Assembly: GCA_964576515.1 (NCBI GenBank)
Contig: CAZNUW010000001.1
Coordinates: 1-64,000 of the forward strand
From: SHVO01 sp964576515
Lineage (GTDB): Bacteria; Pseudomonadota; Alphaproteobacteria; Rhodospirillales; Rhodospirillaceae
Direction of reading: 5' to 3'
Length of the DNA stretch: 64,000 nt
Positions 60,377 through 64,000 of this stretch are shown here, in pieces. The translations under genes were made by a program, and so were the position numbers. Under the pieces are notes generated by a model that searched no databases, was not told the origin of the DNA, and saw only the letters and a program-made list of their open reading frames with translations. The stretch's first letter is position 1. Every line of letters begins with the position of its first letter.

Positions 60377-60400
60377 ACAAATCCGATTGATCGGATTTGT
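60377..60400. repeat. Perfect 24-base palindrome
   Basis: ACAAATCCGAT and ATCGGATTTGT as perfect 11-base arms around TG. No T run follows, so it is more like a regulator site or RNA hairpin than a terminator. It lies between the REP-like element and the terminator. Confidence 0.6.
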
Positions 60401-60404
60401 CGGA

Positions 60405-60438
60405 GGCCCGCATCTTGCGATGCGGGCCTTTCGCTTTT
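60405..60438 (+). terminator. Terminator of the dcw cluster
   Basis: GGCCCGCATC and GATGCGGGCC form a perfect 10-bp stem with a 4-base loop, followed by TTTCGCTTTT. It ends transcription from ftsZ before the enoyl-CoA hydratase gene. Confidence 0.85.
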
Positions 60439-60473
60439 AAAGAGGAAGCCATCTTCAAAACGGAGGGACGACG

Positions 60474-61253
60474 ATGGCGGCTTACGAGAACATCCTGGTC
60501 GAAACGCGCGGAGGCGTCGGCCTCATTACCCTCAACCGCCCTAAGGCGTTGAACGCCCTGAACTCCGATCTGATGCGCGAACTGGCCGCCGCGATCGACG
60601 CCTTCGAAGCCGACAGTTCGGTCCTGTGCATGGTCTTGACCGGCAGCGAGAAAGCCTTCGCCGCCGGCGCGGACATCAAGGAAATGGCGGCCCGCGATTT
60701 CCCCGACACCTATACGACCGACTACATGTCCGGGCTGTGGGAACGCGCCTCGACCTGCCGCAAGCCGATCATCGCCGCGGTCGCGGGCTACGCGCTCGGC
60801 GGCGGCTGCGAACTGGCCATGCAATGCGACATGATCATCGCCGCCGACAATGCGAAGTTCGGCCAGCCGGAAGTGAACCTGGGCACCATTCCGGGGATCG
60901 GCGGCAGCCAGCGCCTGACGCGCGCGGTCGGCAAATCCAAAGCGATGGACCTGATTCTCACGGCCCGGAACATGGACGCCCAGGAAGCCGAGCGCTGCGG
61001 GCTGGTCGCCCGGGTCGTCCCCCTGGCCAGCCTGATGGAAGAGGTGATGAAGGCCGCCGAGAAGATCGCGAGCCTGTCCCTGCCGGTGATCATGATGGCC
61101 AAGGAAGCGGTGAACCGGTCCTATGAGCTGACCCTGTCGGAGGGGGTCCGTTTCGAGCGCCGCCTTTTCCACTCCACCTTCGGGATCGCCGACCGAAAGG
61201 AAGGGATGACGGCCTTCGTGGAGAAGCGCAAACCCGGGTTCGTCCATAAATAA
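60474..61253 (+). CDS. Enoyl-CoA hydratase
   Basis: A 259-residue crotonase-family enzyme that hydrates trans-2-enoyl-CoA in beta-oxidation. Marks are ITLNRPKALNALN, KAFAAGADIKEMA (oxyanion hole), AVAGYALGGGCELAMQCD and the two catalytic-glutamate region FGQPEVNLGTIPG. The start has GGAGGG upstream. It follows the ftsZ terminator, so it has its own promoter. Substrate range is unknown. Confidence 0.94.
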   Translation: MAAYENILVETRGGVGLITLNRPKALNALNSDLMRELAAAIDAFEADSSVLCMVLTGSEKAFAAGADIKEMAARDFPDTYTTDYMSGLWERASTCRKPIIAAVAGYALGGGCELAMQCDMIIAADNAKFGQPEVNLGTIPGIGGSQRLTRAVGKSKAMDLILTARNMDAQEAERCGLVARVVPLASLMEEVMKAAEKIASLSLPVIMMAKEAVNRSYELTLSEGVRFERRLFHSTFGIADRKEGMTAFVEKRKPGFVHK

Positions 61254-61535
61254 TAAGTAGGGGCGTTTCGCCCCTGGGACGTAAATCTTAACCAATTCAC
61301 GCGCTTAGGGCTGCCTGTAGCGGTTGCGGACTATGCCGCATAGCGAAAGGAATAGTGAGCGGTTGCAGAAAATTTCCGCCAAAATGTTGTCTTTCCATCA
61401 TTTTTTTCCTTGTCAAAAGGGAACAAACCGCAGAAATATCGGTTTAAGGTGAGGTCTCGGGGGTTTGCTACCGAACCATGGCGGGTGCCACGGGCGGAGT
61501 GCGCTTGTGGCGGCGCTTAGAACAATCGGTGATGT
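61254..61535 (+). other. Non-coding region before lpxC
   Basis: A 282-base gap with no convincing gene. It is more A/T-rich than the flanks around 61370-61440 and must hold the lpxC promoter. I see no clear -35/-10 pair, terminator or strong repeat. Confidence 0.5.
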
Positions 61536-62570
61536 ATGACCTTTGATTCGAGTCCCTCGGACGCCGTCGGCGTCCAATCGACAACGTCGACCGTGTTTGA
61601 CGACCGCAGACCGGTTTTCCAGAAGACCCTTAAAGCCTCCATCAGTTGCACCGGCATCGGCCTCCATACCGGTGTCCGCGTCGCCATGCGCCTGCATCCC
61701 GCCCCGCCCAACACCGGCATCGTCTTCCGCCGCGTGGACCTCGTCGGCGGCGGCGCGACCATCAAGGCCAGTTGGGCGCAGGTGGTGGACTCGCGCATGT
61801 GCACCATCCTCGCCGATGAGAACGGCGTCAGCGTCGCCACCGTCGAACATCTGATGTCGGCCCTGTACGGGCTGGAGATCGACAATGTCGTGGTCGAACT
61901 GAACGGCCCCGAGGTTCCGGCCATGGACGGCAGCGCCGCGCCCTTCATTTTCCTGATGGAATGCGCGGGCATCGTCGAGCAGGACGCGCCTCGGCGCGCG
62001 ATGCGTATCCTCAAGCAACATTCCTATGTGAACGGCGACAAGATGGTCGCGCTGGGTCCCTGGCAAGACGGCCTGCGGGTCGATTTCCACATCGACTTCC
62101 GCGCGCCCGCCATCGGCCGGCAAAGCTGCTCGTTTGTCGTCGGCACCGATACGTTCAAGGAAGAACTGAGCCGGGCGCGCACCTTCGGGCTCCTGTCGGA
62201 CGTCACGGCCTTACGCGAAGCGGGCCTGGCGCGGGGCGGCAGCCTCTCGAACGCCATCGTCGTGGACGGCAGCCGGATCTTGAACGAAGACGGCTTGCGC
62301 CATGACGACGAGTTCGTCCGTCATAAGGCGCTCGATGCCGTCGGCGATCTGTACCTGACGGGCTTTCCCATCATCGGCCATTTCATCGGCCGCTGCTCCA
62401 GCCACGCCGATACCGCCCGCCTGATGCATCAGGTTTACGCCGATCCCACCTGCTGGGAGATGGTGGAGCTGTGGCAGAAACCCGCGACGGAGACCGCCCC
62501 CTGGCTGAATAAGGCCGGAATGGTCGCCCATGCGGCGGTGGCCGAACGCCGCTCCGCCGTCGTCGGTTAA
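61536..62570 (+). CDS. lpxC: UDP-3-O-acyl-GlcNAc deacetylase
   Basis: A 344-residue zinc enzyme for the committed step of lipid A synthesis. The zinc ligands are His in VEHLMSALYGL and the His/Asp pair in RHKALDAVGD, with the catalytic His in SSHADTARLMH. About 30 residues precede the conserved start (TLKASISCTGIGLHTGVRV), which makes the protein longer than usual, so an internal start is possible. Having lpxC after ftsZ follows the common proteobacterial order. Confidence 0.95.
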   Translation: MTFDSSPSDAVGVQSTTSTVFDDRRPVFQKTLKASISCTGIGLHTGVRVAMRLHPAPPNTGIVFRRVDLVGGGATIKASWAQVVDSRMCTILADENGVSVATVEHLMSALYGLEIDNVVVELNGPEVPAMDGSAAPFIFLMECAGIVEQDAPRRAMRILKQHSYVNGDKMVALGPWQDGLRVDFHIDFRAPAIGRQSCSFVVGTDTFKEELSRARTFGLLSDVTALREAGLARGGSLSNAIVVDGSRILNEDGLRHDDEFVRHKALDAVGDLYLTGFPIIGHFIGRCSSHADTARLMHQVYADPTCWEMVELWQKPATETAPWLNKAGMVAHAAVAERRSAVVG

Positions 62571-62592
62571 TCATTACAATACCTTAGAGCCC

Positions 62593-62619
62593 GCCCCGCA
62601 GCGTGACACGCTGCGGGGC
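62593..62619 (+). terminator. Strong hairpin after lpxC
   Basis: GCCCCGCAGCGT and ACGCTGCGGGGC form a perfect 12-bp stem with a 3-base loop, 23 bases after lpxC. No T run follows, so it may be a weak or protein-dependent terminator, or an RNA-protecting hairpin. Confidence 0.55.
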
Positions 62620-62703
62620 GATGCTTATACTGCGCCCCAAATCGGGGCCCGCCGACACGACTGACGGCGACCCGCCCGACCCCGCATGGAGCTCTTAGGT
62701 CAG

Positions 62704-63504
62704 ATGCCGAAGTTACAGCGCGTTATTGCTGCGTCCCTCATGTTGCTTGCCGGCGCCGTCCTGGCCGGATGCAGCGACAAGGAACTCGCCTACCGGGAAC
62801 AGTCGGTTTACGAGATCTACAGCCAGGCGGTGGTCCACCTGGAGAACGGTCGCTACGAGCAGGCCGCGCTGTTCTTCGACGAAGTGGAACGTCAGCACCC
62901 CTATTCTGTGTGGGCGACCAAGGCCAAGCTGATGTCGGCCTACAGCTACTACCACGATGGCAAGTACGACGACGCCGTCACGCGTCTCGACCGGTTCATC
63001 CAGGTCCACCCGGGTAACCGCGACATCGCCTACGCCTACTATCTCAAGGGCCTGTGCTTCTACGAGCAGATCGCCGACGTCCGTCGCGACCAGGAATACA
63101 CCGTGAAGGCGCTGGATGCGTTGCAGGACGTGGTGACGCGGTTCCCCGCGACGCCCTATGGCCGCGATGCGCGCCTGAAGCTGGACCTGACCCGCGACCA
63201 TCTCGCCGGAAAGGAGATGATGGTGGGCCGGTTCTACGTGAACAATCGCCACTATCTCGCGGCCATCAACCGCTTCAAGAACGTCGTGAACACCTACAGC
63301 ACCACGTCGCACGTGCCTGAAGCCCTGTTCCGTTTGACGGAAGCCTTCACCGCGCTCGGCCTCAGTGAAGAAGCCCAGAAAAGCGCGGCGGTGCTGGGCT
63401 ACAACTTCCCGAACGACCAGTGGTATCACGACGCCTACGCGCTGATGGGCAGCACCGCCACGGTGATCGTGCGCGACCAACCGGCCCCGCCGCCGGCGCA
63501 ATAA
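62704..63504 (+). CDS. bamD: Outer-membrane assembly lipoprotein BamD
   Basis: A 266-residue lipoprotein of the BAM complex. The signal peptide ends LAGC with the lipidated Cys at 23. The TPR-like repeats follow (VYEIYSQAVVHLENGRYEQA, YYHDGKYDDAVTRLDRFIQV and NRHYLAAINRFKNVVNTYST), as in BamD/ComL. ATG 62704 gives a normal signal peptide; ATG 62686 would add six residues. It folds outer-membrane proteins with BamA. recN follows on the same strand. Confidence 0.93.
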   Translation: MPKLQRVIAASLMLLAGAVLAGCSDKELAYREQSVYEIYSQAVVHLENGRYEQAALFFDEVERQHPYSVWATKAKLMSAYSYYHDGKYDDAVTRLDRFIQVHPGNRDIAYAYYLKGLCFYEQIADVRRDQEYTVKALDALQDVVTRFPATPYGRDARLKLDLTRDHLAGKEMMVGRFYVNNRHYLAAINRFKNVVNTYSTTSHVPEALFRLTEAFTALGLSEEAQKSAAVLGYNFPNDQWYHDAYALMGSTATVIVRDQPAPPPAQ

Positions 63505-63537
63505 GGCGTCCGCGAACGGGGGAACACGGGGGGTGGA

Positions 63538-64000
63538 ATGCTGACGCATCTCTCCATCCGCGACGTGGTGATTGTCGATAAACTCGATATCGACTTTGCG
63601 CCCGGTCTTTGCGTGCTGACCGGCGAGACCGGCGCGGGCAAGTCCATCGTCCTCGATTCCTTGAACCTCACGCTTGGCGGACGCGCCGACGGCGCGATGA
63701 TCCGCCCGGGCGCCGACAAATTGAGCGTGACGGCGTCCTTCGCGATCCCGGCACAGCATCCCGCGCGCGCCGCCTTGGCCGAACAAGACATCGCCCTCGA
63801 AGACGACGCCCTGGTGCTGCGCCGCGTCGTGGGCGCCGACGGCCGCAGCCGCGGGTTCGTCAACGATCAACCGGTGAGCATCGGCCTTCTGCGCGGACTG
63901 GGCGACCTTCTGGTCGAGGTGCATGGCCAATTCGAGACTCACGGTCTTTTGGACCCGGGCACTCATGTCGACGCCCTCGACGCCTTTCGGACAGCCAAGA
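63538..64000 (+). CDS. recN: DNA repair ATPase RecN (partial, 5' end)
   Basis: The first 154 residues of an SMC-like protein for double-strand-break repair. It starts MLTHLSIRDVVIVDKLDIDF and has the Walker A TGETGAGKSIVLDSL, then LGGRADGAMIRPGADK and VEVHGQFETHGLLDP, all RecN marks. A strong G-rich ribosome-binding site precedes the ATG. The rest of the gene lies beyond the window. bamD-recN is the usual alphaproteobacterial order. Confidence 0.93.
   Translation, partial: MLTHLSIRDVVIVDKLDIDFAPGLCVLTGETGAGKSIVLDSLNLTLGGRADGAMIRPGADKLSVTASFAIPAQHPARAALAEQDIALEDDALVLRRVVGADGRSRGFVNDQPVSIGLLRGLGDLLVEVHGQFETHGLLDPGTHVDALDAFRTAK

Overview
The window is chromosomal DNA from a GC-rich (roughly 60-65% by eye) alphaproteobacterium. 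The evidence is the three-subunit pntA1-pntA2-pntB transhydrogenase, a GapR/DUF2312 gene, an alphaproteobacterial SspB adaptor, a circularly permuted two-piece tmRNA with an AANDN-type tag, an RpoH-type sigma factor, and a complete dcw cluster running from mraZ to ftsZ followed by lpxC, bamD and recN. I cannot name the genus. Nothing looks like a prophage, plasmid, insertion sequence or CRISPR array. This is core chromosome with a few unusual small genes and regulatory signals.

Layout. 1-2854 (minus): pntB (cut by the window edge), pntA2, pntA1. 3097-9367: a secreted DUF3108 protein, an ABC1/UbiB-like kinase coupled to an M3 oligoendopeptidase, a long-chain acyl-CoA synthetase and a small membrane protein. 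9388-13840: gapR, DUF1244, N-formylglutamate amidohydrolase, a DUF2147 protein, an EamA transporter and pyruvate kinase. 13837-17245: a P-loop kinase-like protein, ribosomal protein L36, a small lipoprotein and a secreted CbiX-like protein facing each other across a Fur-box-like palindrome, a TerB protein and an alpha/beta hydrolase. 17314-24562: a DEAD-box helicase with a clear promoter, the hflK-hflC-degP-holC group and the divergent mrp. 24694-28707: a secreted trypsin-like protease with a duplicated C-terminal domain, folA, a small secreted protein in its own transcription unit, and thyA. 28786-33839: ssrA followed by sspB, then class I fumarase, a hydrolase, fumC and a ribbon-helix-helix protein. 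33836-40609: a large AsmA-family protein coupled to an acyl-CoA dehydrogenase, an rpoH-like sigma factor and a peptidoglycan amidase. 40649-41052: RNase P RNA. 41381-60282: the dcw cluster (mraZ, rsmH, ftsL, ftsI, murE, murF, mraY, murD, ftsW, murG, murC, murB, ddl, ftsQ, ftsA, ftsZ). 60309-64000: a palindromic repeat and terminator, an enoyl-CoA hydratase, lpxC, bamD and the start of recN.

How the genes work together. The dcw block makes lipid II (MurB-F, Ddl, MraY, MurG) and builds the divisome (FtsL, I, W, Q, A, Z); most junctions overlap by 4 bases or are separated by only a few, so it is probably translated as a coupled unit. MraZ probably represses it through four phased TGGG repeats at 41243-41283. 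LpxC and BamD extend the envelope theme to lipopolysaccharide and outer-membrane proteins. ssrA and sspB lie side by side and act in one pathway, tagging stalled peptides and delivering them to ClpXP. HflK/HflC, DegP and the RpoH paralogue add membrane and periplasmic quality control.

I did not find a wholly new system. The most unusual items are the Fur-box-like site controlling a secreted, His-rich, two-domain CbiX protein; the A/C-rich leader and palindrome upstream of ftsZ; the likely CTG start of the AsmA gene; three convergent gene pairs that share a 4-base stop overlap; the tandem repeat before sspB; and the small secreted helical protein that separates thyA from folA.
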